Positions 11,466 to 23,050 of a DNA stretch of 64,000 nt are shown here, in pieces. How positions within the stretch are numbered: the first letter of the stretch is position 1; every line of letters starts with the position of its first letter. The notes under the pieces are model-generated. The model worked only from the letters and a program-made list of their open reading frames with translations, ran no database searches and was not told where the DNA came from. Position numbers and translations under genes: made by a program. Source of the stretch: Cordia subcordata (taxonomy: Eukaryota > Streptophyta > Magnoliopsida > Boraginales > Cordiaceae); assembly GCA_028554755.1 (NCBI GenBank), contig JAPTOF010000017.1, positions 5,766,001 through 5,830,000 on the forward strand. The letters are read 5' to 3'.

Positions 11466-11698
11466 GAGCCTGTTTGGATTAGCTTTTTCTCTAGGAAAAA
11501 ATAATTTTTTTTTTTTGAAAAAACTACATTAAATTTATAATAACTAATTGATTTAGTTTTTAAAAAGGTTGAAACTCTGAAAAAAAGCTCAAATATAGCT
11601 TTTTTTAGAAGTCAAAATTTTTAACTTCTAAAAAAAAAATTTTTTTTAAAAAAATTGTTAAAAAAAACGCTTTAAAAAAAATCAATTTAAACAAACGC
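11466..11698. mobile_element. PIF/Harbinger-type MITE, TAA target duplication
   Basis: 233 bp, starting GAGCCTGTTTGGATTAGC and ending AATTTAAACAAACGC, an imperfect inverted terminal repeat. TAA lies at 11463-11465 and 11699-11701. The interior is A/T tracts. The copy at 37471-37696 matches it over most of its length. Confidence 0.6.
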
Positions 11699-11701
11699 TA
11701 A

Positions 11702-13012
11702 TGGTAGTTGGGTCAAGAAAGTGTTTTGTCCCTTCTCAGCTGTAGTATTCCACAATATTTGATTATTTCTTTCTTCCTTTTGGCTCCGTTTACATTACTT
11801 TGGTTAAGAAACGTCGTTCTCAGTTCCATATAGGTATTTGTAATTTAGTTTTTCTCATATAGTAAGAATGAATATACCGGCAAGATCAACAAAATTAATC
11901 CTTCTCTAATATCTTTGGAGAATATTGCTAAAAGGAATTTCAATATTGTGCAATTTTGTTTTTATAGCAAAAGCTTGTGTTTGGTAGAATTAGATCCTTT
12001 TTCTTTCTCTCTTTTTTTTTTTTTTTGTGTCAAGAACAATAAAGTATTTTATATAAACATTAGATGGAGTATAAAGAACAAAGTTCTTATATGAACAAGT
12101 AAGCCTAACTTTAGAAAATGAGTATAAGTCCAAACAAAAATTTATCATAATAGCATATAGGATTCAAGCTGCTGCGCGCGTAATTTGCACATATAAGCCA
12201 AGATGCATAACAAGTTTAGTAGTGGATGATAGGATCAAGAAATTCCGAGCAACTATATGTTTCGTTCTAAATTTAAATTCAATGATACAATTGTACGCTT
12301 CTACATGTGTCCTAAATCAGTTGACGTTACTACGTTAATCTCATTTACTTGTTGATGCTGGGTTCATGAGATCATCTTCTAAAAAATTCAATTGAATTTC
12401 ATAGGTGTTCTTTTTTCTTTTTTTTTTCCCCCTCTATTGTCATGTTAAAATATCTTGATTAGTAGTAAAGCTAAAGCGCACCAGCAACTTCGAAGATACG
12501 GTATATTATTTCCGTAATAGTTGCTTTCTTCCTCACACAAAGATGAGCACATAATTCTTTTCTCTTTTTCTTTTTTTCTTTTGATGACGTGGAATCTAAA
12601 TTGGCGGAGCCCGACCACTACTTTTGGCAGAACCCGACTACCAAGATGGTAAACCCCGGAGCCGTGCTGCGTCCCTTACACATGCCCAGAACAATCAAGG
12701 AATAAATTCATGACAAAGGCGTGTCTCAAATTAAAGTCGAGTTTTTTATTTTCTTCTCAAAAGTGAGAAGTCATTTTTTATACTAGCACGTACTATGATA
12801 AGCAACCTTGTAATTAAATCGAAATAGTGATGATATAAATACAATAATGTAACGCAATAAGTGAAAAGTGTCCCAATCTTTATAAGACTGAGGAGGCATT
12901 AAATAATGTGTGAAAAGCAGCGGTATCATGGATCGAAACTTTAGTTGCAGGTTGGAAAAAGAGGTAACCTTGGCAAGAAACACGTTAACTTTTGTTAAAT
13001 CTTGAAAATGAT
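11702..13012. other. Gene-free stretch
   Basis: No gene is supported. A less AT-rich patch at 12590-12690 contains TGACGTGG and may be an old gene-flanking or repeat fragment. The rest is AT-rich. Confidence 0.4.
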
Positions 13013-13225
13013 TATGTTTGGATTGATTTGTTCTCTTTAAATGCCTTTTTATGCCAAAAAAAAAAAGTGCTTTTAGTAGATGTCGGAATTGTCTTTTAAA
13101 AAAGAAATTTTCAAATAAAGCTTTCTTAAAAAGTAAAAACTTTAAATTTTTCAAAAATAATTTTTTACAAAAAAATTATTCAAAAAAAAAATATCTTTTT
13201 TCTAAATCAATTTGTTCAAACGCGT
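13013..13225. repeat. MITE-like repeat of the GTTTGGATT family
   Basis: It opens with TGTTTGGATTGATTTG and closes with AAATCAATTTGTTCAAACGCG, imperfect inverted ends around A/T tracts. TTA follows the right end. It resembles the elements at 11466 and 37471, but its borders are less certain. Confidence 0.45.
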
Positions 13226-14420
13226 TACAGAGGATACAGCTCGCAGCCCATTAAATTCTTTAAATTTCACGGGTGGCGTAGTTAATTAATGCTATTTATT
13301 AAGGTTTCTGCTAAAAGTTGGTTAGTAGTATTTCGTTCTAAATTTCTTCTTCTTAAGCTCTAGCATTCTAGCATCCAGCTGATAGAAATATCCATTATTA
13401 ATGTGTTACCAACGAGATTAGTTACGAATTAATAACACCAAATTACTTATTATTAAATATAATTCGATCACTATTATGTCTCTAATTAAGGCTGGACCCC
13501 CATTCGTTCTTATATTGTTAGTTTGTGTACAAATTAGCATTCTTCAGTTGCTTATTCTTATAATGACGCAAAGAAAAAGAAAAAGAGTTATTTATTCTTG
13601 TGTACAGCTCGTCAGGCCTGATAGGTGGTGGAATCACACGCTCCTCAAAGGAATTGTTCATGACACCTCGTGCCATACGGCTCCATCCCCGAATTAGGAT
13701 CTTCCCTTTTATTTGACTAACGATCCTCAAACCAACCTGTGCTCCCTTTCTATTTCTCGGTCAACAGTTTTTTTTCATTTATTCATTGATTGATTCAAGC
13801 TAGTTTTAACTTGCTTTCAAGTCCAAGGACTAGCAGAGGCTAATTAGATCCATGTACCCATCTTTGAATGCTTGGACTTACTTGATCGGATAAAAAAATT
13901 TAGGAAAAAAAAAAAAATTAGCAACATATTCGTTATTGACTTTTGTTAGCGAACTCTAACTGCTTTGCTAAAAACCAAAATTTCTTGCATATATTAGAGT
14001 ATCTGTTACACTAAAATCACTTCAAAAACTCTTAAAAGAAGAAAAATTAGAATTGTTATTTTTTTTTTATGAGTTCTTCGAGCCAAAGAACACTGATTTT
14101 TCATTTGGGAGACCCCCTAAATTCTTTAGTTAAATCAAGGAGAGTCCTCACTCCTTATGATAGGGAGTGTTCAGAGAGCAAATAATCTAAAAACAAAAAT
14201 ACTACTAGAATAAAATTGGAATAAAATATTTTTCAATGTAAAATATTTGCTCATCCCTATATTTAAAAATAAAATAAGAAAATTTTGGAGCCCGCGTTGC
14301 GAACTTCCGTTTTCTCCTTCTTGACCAAAACCCAGATAAACCCCTATATTAACTGGAATGTTCGTTCAAATACTTCAAAGTCAAAAACAATATGAAGATT
14401 TACACTGGCCTAATGGTTTA
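13226..14420. other. Gene-free stretch
   Basis: Open frames at 13476-13730 on both strands have no recognisable domain. No repeat with clear borders is seen. Confidence 0.4.
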
Positions 14421-14549
14421 GAGGGTGTTTGGCTTGGCCTGTTTTGGTGCTTATAAGCACTTGGAAAAAAACATATTTTTACGTACTTTTTTATTATTTG
14501 CTATTATTTGTTGCTTATAAGCCATAAATAAGCAAAACCAAACAGCCTC
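14421..14549. mobile_element. Tourist-like MITE (PIF/Harbinger), TTA target duplication
   Basis: 129 bp with terminal inverted repeats GAGGGTGTTTGGCTTGGC and (reverse complement of the right end) GAGGCTGTTTGGTTTTGC. TTA lies at 14418-14420 and 14550-14552. The inner GCTTATAAGC palindromes recur at 42435 and 31755. Confidence 0.75.
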
Positions 14550-14861
14550 TTAGTCTAAATGCGAGAAGTCTTGAAATTTATATTAAAAAAATTTATTAAA
14601 AAAATGCAAAAAAAAAAAAAATTGCTTGAACAAATAACAAAGTGACAATCACTAGTGGATCATGAAGATGAAAATTAAGAATAGTATTGAAGTATATATA
14701 TTCTCAATATTTATGTTGTCTACACTATAATGGCATCAATAAGTTTTAGTAAACTCAACTCCAAGACCTCATTCACCAACCAATTAAATAAATATTCCTA
14801 ATCCTGATATGCACAATACTTTCTGAGTTCCTATATACCTACCAAAAAAACAAAAATGAAT

Positions 14862-15242
14862 TTAATGGTTTTCAATATTTCTTTTCCTAGTCACCCTAAT
14901 GTAGCAATAAACAGCTGCAAATATGGCAGTGACAAGTCCACCAATAATGACACCCCCACCAGCAACATCAGAAGAGTGCTCATGCTTCCCCATCTTTCTG
15001 CTCTCCGGAGCTTCAGCCACCTCCTCCGCCGGCGGCTCTTTTCCATCCTCCGCTTCCGAGGGTGGAGATGTCGCCTCTGCTGGTGGATCTGCAATGCTTT
15101 CCTCCGCCCTGTGTGCCTCTAGCATGGCTCTACCCAACCTTAGCTTTGGTGGGTTCACCACTGATTTATCAGATCCATCAGCAATTACCTGCACCACTAA
15201 TATCCCGGATAGTAGTAGCAGATACAATATAGATTTGGCCAT
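14862..15242 (-). CDS. Small secreted or membrane-anchored protein of unknown function, single exon
   Basis: 126 aa starting at ATG 15242 (MAKSILYLLLLSG). Residues 1-21 are a signal peptide. Residues 22-90 are hydrophilic, rich in Pro, Glu and Ala (ADPPAEATSPPSEAED). Residues 95-115 form one membrane helix starting GGGVIIGGLVTAIF, followed by a short basic tail RVTRKR. The layout predicts a type I membrane protein with a small extracellular acidic stalk. Pro/Ala content suggests some arabinogalactan-type glycosylation, but I do not recognise the family. A TATA element and a G-box lie upstream, the codon pattern is clean and there is no intron. GC content is clearly above its surroundings, which supports a real gene. 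Confidence 0.75.
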   Translation of the reverse strand: MAKSILYLLLLSGILVVQVIADGSDKSVVNPPKLRLGRAMLEAHRAEESIADPPAEATSPPSEAEDGKEPPAEEVAEAPESRKMGKHEHSSDVAGGGVIIGGLVTAIFAAVYCYIRVTRKRNIENH

Positions 15243-15394
15243 GATATGAAATAATCCAAAAGGACAAGATCTTAGAAAAGTACTTTGTGTTTGTGTGTGT
15301 GTTTTTGTGAGTGACTGTGTGTGTGATTATACAGCAGAATCTTAAGAATGAGCTCTGAGATTGTGTTGTGTTCGTAGTTGTTAGTGGGATGTGT

Positions 15395-15519
15395 ATGTAT
15401 ATATATGGAGCCAGAGAGGGTAAAAGAGCGTGGTCCAGATTTTTGTGAAACACATTGTGGTGTCTGAAGCTTGAGAGAAATTTCAGAGTTCACTGGACAC
15501 AGACTGGTCGTGTCACGTG
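15395..15519 (-). promoter_or_regulatory. Promoter of the small membrane protein gene: TATA and G-box
   Basis: On the minus strand a CATATATATAC TATA-like element lies near 15395-15405, about 155 bp upstream of the ATG, with a CA-rich leader between. A palindromic CACGTG G-box is at 15514-15519, about 110 bp further upstream. G-boxes bind plant bZIP/bHLH factors. Their use here is inferred. Confidence 0.5.
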
Positions 15520-15837
15520 TGGGTCCCATTTGGGAATTAAAGAGGACACTATAAATTGTTGTAGTAAAAATTTATTGTAGAAAAAAAAAGATTATTTGAT
15601 TGAAGAGTAAAAAGTTGGTTTTCTATGGTCTATGGATGTTAGGTTTTTTATTTTCAATTATTTAGTTAGGACAAAAGTGGATTACTTTATGTAAAAATTT
15701 GGACTTTAGCTATGTATTTAACCAAAAAATAGACCTCCGTACCGGATCGGATTAGAGTAGCAAAAATCTATCTGAAATCTAAACCAGATTCATCTTTCGT
15801 ATTCTTTTGCTACCTAATCGCATTTGAATTCAGGTAA

Positions 15838-16053
15838 GGGCTTGTTTGGATTATTTTTTTAAAAATGTTTTTCTAACGATTTTTTAAAAATAATTTTTTT
15901 AAAAAGTTAAAAATTCTAATTTTTAAAAAAATTTATATGTTAACCTTTTTTTAGAGTTAACTTTTTTAGAAATCAAATTAAGTAACTATTATAAAAATAA
16001 TATAATCTTTTTAAAAATTATTTAAAAAAAAAAAACTAATCCAAATCGGTCCC
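15838..16053. mobile_element. MITE-like element, GTTTGGATTA inverted ends
   Basis: It begins GGGCTTGTTTGGATTA, and the reverse complement of its end is GGGACCGATTTGGATTA. The interior is A/T-tract rich as in the copies at 11466 and 37471. TAA precedes it but does not follow it, so the duplication is not confirmed. Confidence 0.6.
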
Positions 16054-18189
16054 ACAACCCAAACCACCGTTCAACTATGCCCTCCCTCTTATGCTGACGT
16101 GGGATACGTTTCCTAACTAAAAGAATATTCAACTCAGTAAGAGAAAAAAGTTATATTTGCGTGTATGGGTCACACCTCATAGGAGTTTAACGTCTAATTG
16201 AATCAGACAAACGATATTATGTTTCACATTAAAAAGTTGATGTGTTAAATAGGAGCTGAAATCTGTATTGTTGTTCCAAAATTGAGGAGTAATCATAGAG
16301 ATGCTTTAAAATTAATCAGACAAGATCACCGTCAAAAGGCATTTCTTGGACCCAATCTCCGCTAATATTTACCCTCATTTGCTAGGCAGTCCATCCGAGT
16401 CTCGACCTCGATTCGCGGGGGCTTACTCTCATTTTACAACCTCTCTTATGTTAGTGGGATTTGGATGTTCTCCTAATTAAAATTAAATAAAATTTCATTT
16501 TAATATTTTAACGTCATATTTTAACTATTTATTTTACTCAAAAAATTTAAAATTTTACTTTTCTTCTCGTGATTTGAAATTTAAAAAAAGAAGAATTAGT
16601 TAAAATGTGTTTTTATAATGTTAGAACAAATATTACTGAATAGGGGATTTAAATTTGATCAGACAACTTTTCGCCTACACCAATAAGGGCCTAAGCATAG
16701 AATATGTTTCCCCTTCTAGTATAAAAAATCTCACTACCCTCTCTTTTTTAAATATTCTCACTCTTTGTGTATTTATCTAGCTTGAATGTATTTATCATAT
16801 ACTGACTTAAGTGTCAAAACATATTTCATGAGATTGAGCCCCAATTTTTATGTATAGGATAGTTTCAACTATCTGATCTTGGTAAATCTTGTAAAAATCC
16901 TATCTTTTACCTAACTTTTACTTTATTGGCAATTAAGCAGGCTTTTTATACTTAAAGTTATTACCATACCACATGAAAAAGAGTAAAATACCATCTCAAA
17001 TCATACGTAAAATTCTCTTCTTAGAACTTTGAGGGGTAAAATTCTCGAAATTGTAATAGGATAAATTAATATTAAGAAAGAGAAAGAGTCCAAAATTTGT
17101 CACAGTTTGGAACGCTGGACCAGAGGACGGAAAAGCTGTAAGCGTGTCTCCCGTAACAACGTTGGTGCTGAAAGTGGAGGATAGTGACACGTTTTTGGAG
17201 TAGAAGTATCATCTGTATTTTTACAAATGTGACAATGGGAAGACAACTGGATTCTCATGCCTTGCTGCTAGAGAACCTTCCAAATTTATGCATGGGCTAC
17301 TTGACCATAAATCCCAAAATGATCTAATGAATATGATTAGAGATATAAAAAAAGAAAAAAGAAAAAAGGAAAGGAAAAGAAAAAGAAAAAAAGAACTAAA
17401 ATGTCACACGTAACAAAACTAAATGCACTAATGAAACTGATCTTATAAATACAACAAATAACTTGAGCTTTTAAATTAATTGACCAAAAATAATTAATCT
17501 AAAGTATTAATTATATCCACAGAGTCCGTTTATATATAAATCACTCGAACATCTCTCCACAAAATTATAAACATACCATTATGTGAGAATTGAAAAAGAA
17601 CATTCAGACACTCCAAAATCTTACTCAACAAACTTCTATTAATTAAACTTCTCACACTCCAAAATCTTTAGTTTTACTCATTTGACAATGTCATTTGTAA
17701 CCTGTTCTTTCGTTAATGCCTTGTACTAAACATTATTATCCGTATTGTACTAACTAAACATTTTTTTAGATAATATAAGCATGCGTGATCTTGTATATCC
17801 ATTATTAGTTCATGCATATTTTAAGATTTATATCCAATATACTTTGAACTTTTCACTTTTAGAGGTCCTTCTGACAAGTCAAAGGATAGAACTTTTCTTG
17901 ATCTCCAAAAATGGTCTAATTAGAATTTCTTAAAAGAATTTTAACTTTTTTCAAAACTAATTCAAATGTCTATTAGAAAAAAAAATGTGACTTTTTCTTT
18001 ATATATATTTTCTTTCTTGGAAAACAAAAAACAACCCAAACGGAGCCAAATCAAGAAAGGGCACATAGCTTTACAGGCATTTATCTCGACCTCCCAAAGG
18101 GCTTATCTAATGGTTATGTGGTTGATTTTTTTCCCTAACCTCAGAATTATTGCTTCAATATTTTATTCTATTATTTTTAATTTCTAATA
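16054..18189. other. Gene-free stretch
   Basis: I see no gene. It includes a purine-rich A/G tract at 17348-17400 and AT-rich sequence. Short open frames at 16996-17190 and 17966-18187 are not convincing. Confidence 0.4.
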
Positions 18190-18450
18190 ACGGAAAACAC
18201 TTTTGAAAAGGTTTCAAGTTCTTAACACAATTAATAAATGTACCAATATTCTCTTTACAAGTTTAAACTCTTACATGATGTGGTAACTCTAATATAATTT
18301 CAGAGCCCAGGTCATGGGTTCAAAACTCATCGTTGCCCATTTAAAAAACATTAAAAATTATCCCCGTGCAATAGTAAGAACAAAAAAAAATCCTACCTAC
18401 ACATGAGGGGATGTATTAATCCAATAAATAAATACATTAACATTCTTTCG
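18190..18450 (+). repeat. Dispersed repeat, copy 1
   Basis: It shares landmarks with 53400-53680, 56090-56330 and, inverted, 39915-40145: GTGGTAACTCTAA, GGGTTCAAAACTCATC, and AATAAATAAATACATTAA near its right end. The class is unknown; it could be an old LTR fragment. Borders are approximate. Confidence 0.5.
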
Positions 18451-18790
18451 GAAAATGACTACTATACAATTAGATTGATCATGACCCTACTAGTATACAG
18501 TTGTAAGACATTCAAAGAAGACAGCCTTATAATAATTGTAGAGACTTATAATTAGACTGAACACAGACTATGATTAGCATGTATCACCAACCGTTAAACG
18601 GTAGCAACCAATCGAGGTCAACGGTAGTTAGTTATTTTATTGGGAGAGCATCGACCTGATCGATCGGCCCAAGTGGTCCACCATTAAATCCATCTCGTGT
18701 GCTGCATAGTATGTTGGCCATAAGGTTAGATACTTGAGAAGAATGGTTGTAATAGATCTTGCTAACCAATAATGCACTCCACAAGCTCAG

Positions 18791-19048
18791 TTCATGGTTA
18801 AACTATAACAATTTTTCATGCGGTACATCTATATATTTTAACACTCTCGCTCTACAACCACCCCCACCCCCCCACCCCCGGGAGCATCTATATATTTTAA
18901 CATTTACGTTAAAATATATTCTCATGCGAGTTTGTGGTTAAATTATCACAATTTTCCACGTGAGATATCTATATATTTTAACACTGTCCTCCTCACCTCA
19001 TGTCAAGCACCTATATATTTTAACATTTACATTAAAATATATTCTCAA
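18791..19048 (+). repeat. Tandem duplication, period about 140 bp
   Basis: Two units start at 18791 and 18931. Each contains GGTTAAA-TAT-ACAATTTT, then two ATATATTTTAACA motifs and a final palindromic TTTACRTTAAAATATATTCTCA. Unit 1 contains a C-rich run (18857-18880) that unit 2 lacks. Confidence 0.7.
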
Positions 19049-19329
19049 AAACAAAAAAGGAAGAAGATGAAAGTAGAAACTAGTTAAAAGTGAAATTTGT
19101 GAGAACTAGTACAATGAATGGGTGTTAAAAGTGAAATTTGCCAAAGCTTCTATTTTTTGATTTAATGATTGTCAAATTCATCTGAGTGATCATTCTTTCC
19201 TCTATAATTCTAACATAACTTTGTCAAATGTTATTTTTCTAAATTTTTATATTTATAATCTTAATTTTTTTTCAATATATACAAGAACTAATAATATATG
19301 TAAAAATAATTTATATTTTTATTGGAGTG

Positions 19330-19870
19330 GGTGTGTTCTTTCATTAGGGGTAGAGGAGAGATCAAATCACCTCATCAACTCAAATAAAAGTAACGAAAAC
19401 CGGCAAACCGAAGTGAACCTACAAAGAGGACCCAATAATCTTCTTCATGAGGGGTTTGGAAAGGGGCGGTACACAAGGCGGGAAGTGCTTATCCCTACTC
19501 TCTCACCTCATGCGACGTGAGCCCACACCATCAAATGCAATTCTCATCCCCAACTCCTATACACCCCCTGAAAGGTTCATTCCAACATACAAGGGGCTCT
19601 ATGGTAGCTAAGGTTGGATGGGCGACAGCTTCTGTGGGCTAGGGCTTCAGAAAGAGTCCAAGTATGGGCCCATTAAGTTGGAGCCCAGCTGGTCCGTGAG
19701 GCACATAGCAATTAGCAGGATTGGCTGGCCTACGAGGTTAGTAGTTGGCACGTATGCATGTCTGAGAAATTGAGCCATGGGGCTTATGCAGCCACAAAAT
19801 ATATGCACTACCGAGCGGTCTAAGATCAAACGGCATTCATGTCAATTGTCATGCATGTAGGGTTCAAAGA
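19330..19870. other. GC-richer block without coding signal
   Basis: Base composition rises sharply against the flanks and then falls. No protein domain is recognisable on either strand. It may be a decayed transposon or LTR fragment. Confidence 0.4.
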
Positions 19871-19894
19871 TGGTAACCAATTAACCACGGTCTA

Positions 19895-20326
19895 TAATAG
19901 TGATACGTGTTGCTATTGATGTCCATATAAAAAAAAAAAAAGGAAAAAAAGAAAAACATGTTATGACATGTACATGTGATGACAATACATTGCTGTTTAT
20001 AAGATTAGAAATATGAAAGTTTGATATCAACATACTCATGAATTGATATGTAATAGTGATACGTGATATTATTGTTATGTATAATAGGAAGACCATGTTA
20101 TGACATGTACATTATGGGATCACAATGCCATTGCTGTTTGTAAGACTAGAAATATGGAAATTTGACATCACAATTCCGATGGATTGATATGTAATAGTGA
20201 TCGCGTTACTATTGTTGTATACAATAAGGAAACATGTTATTGACATATACGTGTGATGACAATACCATTACTGTTTGTAACACTAGAAATATTAAGTTTG
20301 ATATCAACATACTGTTGAACTGATAC
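19895..20326 (+). repeat. Three-copy tandem repeat, unit about 140-156 bp
   Basis: Units start at 19895, 20051 and 20192, each with TAATAGTGAT. Shared landmarks in order are ACATGTTAT-GACAT, ACAATGCCATTGCTGTTTGTAA, CTAGAAATAT and a TTGAT-TCA-CA end. They are diverged by substitutions and small indels; unit 1 has an extra A-tract at 19929-19955. Confidence 0.8.
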
Positions 20327-20620
20327 TTGTCACAAGAATTGGAAATTGTTCAAGTTACTTGGATTGCAGTTCAGAAGTCAATTTGAATTGGTTTTTACAC
20401 CACAATAACACTCATAATAGAAACTTGTATATCAATTATAAACTACATAATTATAAGGAAAACTCTTTTTTTTTTTTCCTGAAGTTATTTGAATTAGAAA
20501 ATAAGGGTATAAGTAGGGACGGAACCACCTATATGGTGGGTGAGGCGGTGGCCCCCTCCCCCATTTCTTTTTTTTTTCTTTGTGAAATAACTTTATTTTT
20601 TAGATAACTAAAGTACAGCT

Positions 20621-20635
20621 CCCCCCCCCCCCCCC
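20621..20635 (+). repeat. Poly-C tract, 15 bases
   Basis: Fifteen consecutive C followed by an A-tract, 15 bp before the hairpin element at 20650. Confidence 0.9.
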
Positions 20636-20649
20636 AAAAAAATAAGAAA

Positions 20650-20804
20650 GGGCAAGTTGCACGAAACCCCCTTATGATTTGTCATAAGTGTATGTTTACC
20701 TCCTGTGATTTAAAAATTATAGGAGGTAACTAGCTAATTTTTAAATCACAGGGGGTAAACACACATTTATGACAAACCACAAGAGGATTCTATGCAATTA
20801 ATCC
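20650..20804. mobile_element. Hairpin MITE (foldback), Mutator-like family
   Basis: 155 bp, nearly all inverted repeat. The left arm starts GGGCAAGTTGCACGAAACCC and the reverse complement of the right end is GGATTAATTGCATAGAATCC. Both arms continue through TTTGTCATAAGTGTATGTTTACC and TGTGATTTAAAAATTA-type sequence. The same arm sequence borders the larger element at 61057-61808. A clean target duplication is not seen. Confidence 0.65.
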
Positions 20805-22448
20805 AAAAATAAATTTTGAGGAAAGCACAAAGTAGATGGTAAAATTTGTTTAATTGGAAATTTATGTAAATGGCAATAATTGTTAGATTGGAAATTTAAT
20901 TTAGTAGATGGTAATTTAATTTATTTTTCTAAATTGATTTCTTTACAAATTACAGTTAACCTTTAATATTCTATTTTTTCATTCTTATCTCATAGAAGTT
21001 AGATTTTAAAAGCTTTGCAATTTACAATTAATCAAATGTAGAGACTTCATCCTTTGTTGAGATTGTTCTTGAGTGGCTAAGAAGATAATTGACCAAGTAC
21101 AAGGATTTGTAGCAGCAGTATCTTGCATTCTTCAACAATTATTATGTTCACAAACGAAGGTAATTAATCAATATTGTAATCTATCTTTTGAGAAATTTTC
21201 AAGTTTATATGTGTGTGTGTATGTGTATATATATGTATATGTATGTGTGTGTGTGTGTGTGTGTATATATATACAAAGCTTTGCAATTTACAATTAATGT
21301 TAGACTCGTTAATGTTCAAGTACTATTTTTATTCGATGTAAAAAATTTATTACTCGACTAAATCTTAACTAGAACAACATTACACCATTAGAAAAATCAT
21401 ATATATGTAGCCATTCGAATACAAGACATAGTGTTCCTTTAGATTGGTGTTTTTCAAAAAGTGTTTTTTTTTTTTCTTTGAGAAAAATGTTCTTTGAAAA
21501 ACATGTTTTTTTAAAAAATTAAAATTTCATTGGATCACCATTAGAAATTTTTTTTTCTATAAGTTAAAATTTCTAACTTCTTATATGATTTAAAAATTAT
21601 TTTTTAGTTTAATATTTAAGATTGTTCCAGTTGTATTGCAGTTTTCGATTCCCTCCTAAATAGAACCAAATAACATTACCTTATGACATTGATTATATTT
21701 CTTTTTAGTTTAGGATTTATATTATTGTATACTTATTTGAATCGTATGCCTATATTTTTTATTTTATGTAATTGTTTATTATTTTTCAAATTTTAATATG
21801 CATTTCTAAATAATTTTTGTGACTTGAAAGAAAAATGTGTTCTATTAAGAAATGTTACAGTTAATTTGGAACTATTTTAGGAATAAATATGTAATTTTTA
21901 CACTTTTAAATTTAATGACTTCAAATTTGCCCCCCCCCCACCCCCCAAAATATTTCATTCTAGGTCTATCCCTGGATATAAGTACCATGAAGTATTTGTA
22001 ATGAGATCTTCGTAAGATTAAACTCAAGATTTTCTTCAACATAAATTGTTATCCGATCGCTCTACTTGTCACTCAAACGACATAATCATATGATATTGTA
22101 ATGCTTAAACTCTTCCATTTTGCAACCTAGACTAAATGTATGCATTGAGAATGAGAGATAGAGCAAATTCAAAATTTATATAATGAATGTTTAATTCTCA
22201 ATTTGAAATGCCTATTTATAGCAATTAGAAGCAATATCTCAGCAACCACATCTCAAAACGTTCATAAAAGGAACAATCATGTATATTCTAGCTAGTAGAC
22301 ATGCTTGTTCAACCAACCATCATGCTTTGGAATAGTCGATCAGTCCAGTCGAACAACTAGTAGGTCGAGGTAGTGACCACATTGGACTTGTGGTCAACCG
22401 ATTAAGGTAGTGCTTCCTTCACCACCAATAGATCAACTGGTCGACCAA
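20805..22448. other. Gene-free stretch with simple repeats
   Basis: AT-rich. A TG/TA microsatellite lies at about 21210-21272. A second copy of CTTTGCAATTTACAATTAAT lies at 21010 and 21279, flanking the microsatellite region. A C-rich run is at 21929-21946. No gene is seen. Confidence 0.5.
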
Positions 22449-22778
22449 TCTATACTATATAATAAAGCAAAATAAGTTGTAATTTCATGCTACCAAGTGG
22501 CGTTTTATATGACAAGTTTTTCATAATTACTTATCAATTAATTAAATGTACCCATTCTTAGGTCATTTTTTGTTTTCCATCATTTATTTAATTCCATTCC
22601 TGTATTAAACATTTTAATTTAATTAATATTATGCCATTTCTTTATATATATCATTATTGTTTTATTAATTCTATAGTATATAATTGTTTTAATAACTATT
22701 TAATAATATGCAAAAATTTTATAACTTTAATACATTCAATCACATATGTTACTCCCCACACGGGTGGTGTCACACTAG
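22449..22778 (+). mobile_element. Non-autonomous Helitron-like element
   Basis: 330 bp starting TCTATACTATATAATAAAGC after an A and ending CTAG before a T: the A/T insertion, 5' TC and 3' CTRR hallmarks of Helitrons. A short CCAC-ACGG-GTGG stem lies about 10 bp before the end. It has no coding capacity, no inverted ends and no target duplication, as expected. Confidence 0.7.
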
Positions 22779-23050
22779 TAAGTTAATAAATAAAAATTAG
22801 AATTCCGTTTAAATTATAAATAGATTTGGGCCAAGGTCTAGCCCACACCACACTAGGGCCCATGGTTCTGCATAGTTGGGCCGTTCAGCCTAGTGACACG
22901 TGCAAGTGGCAATTGAATTGAACCGACATTTGAGTAAGTCATATTCCTCATAAACACATGGGTGCCCCTTGAGGCCCAAACCAATATGCCGAATCTAGGA
23001 TATATATGTTGTACCAAATGGATCTAATTTTCCAATGTAGTAAACTTTAA

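Noticed and set aside
12783..13154. 123-codon minus-strand frame
   Set aside because: Rich in Phe/Lys/Leu from A/T tracts and overlaps a MITE-like repeat.
15178..15529. Minus-strand frames upstream of the small membrane protein gene
   Set aside because: They cover the CA-rich leader and promoter and end in other frames.
18300..18345. tRNA-like pattern with GGGTTCAAAACTC
   Set aside because: The same phrase belongs to a dispersed repeat found at 53400 and 56090; no cloverleaf can be drawn.
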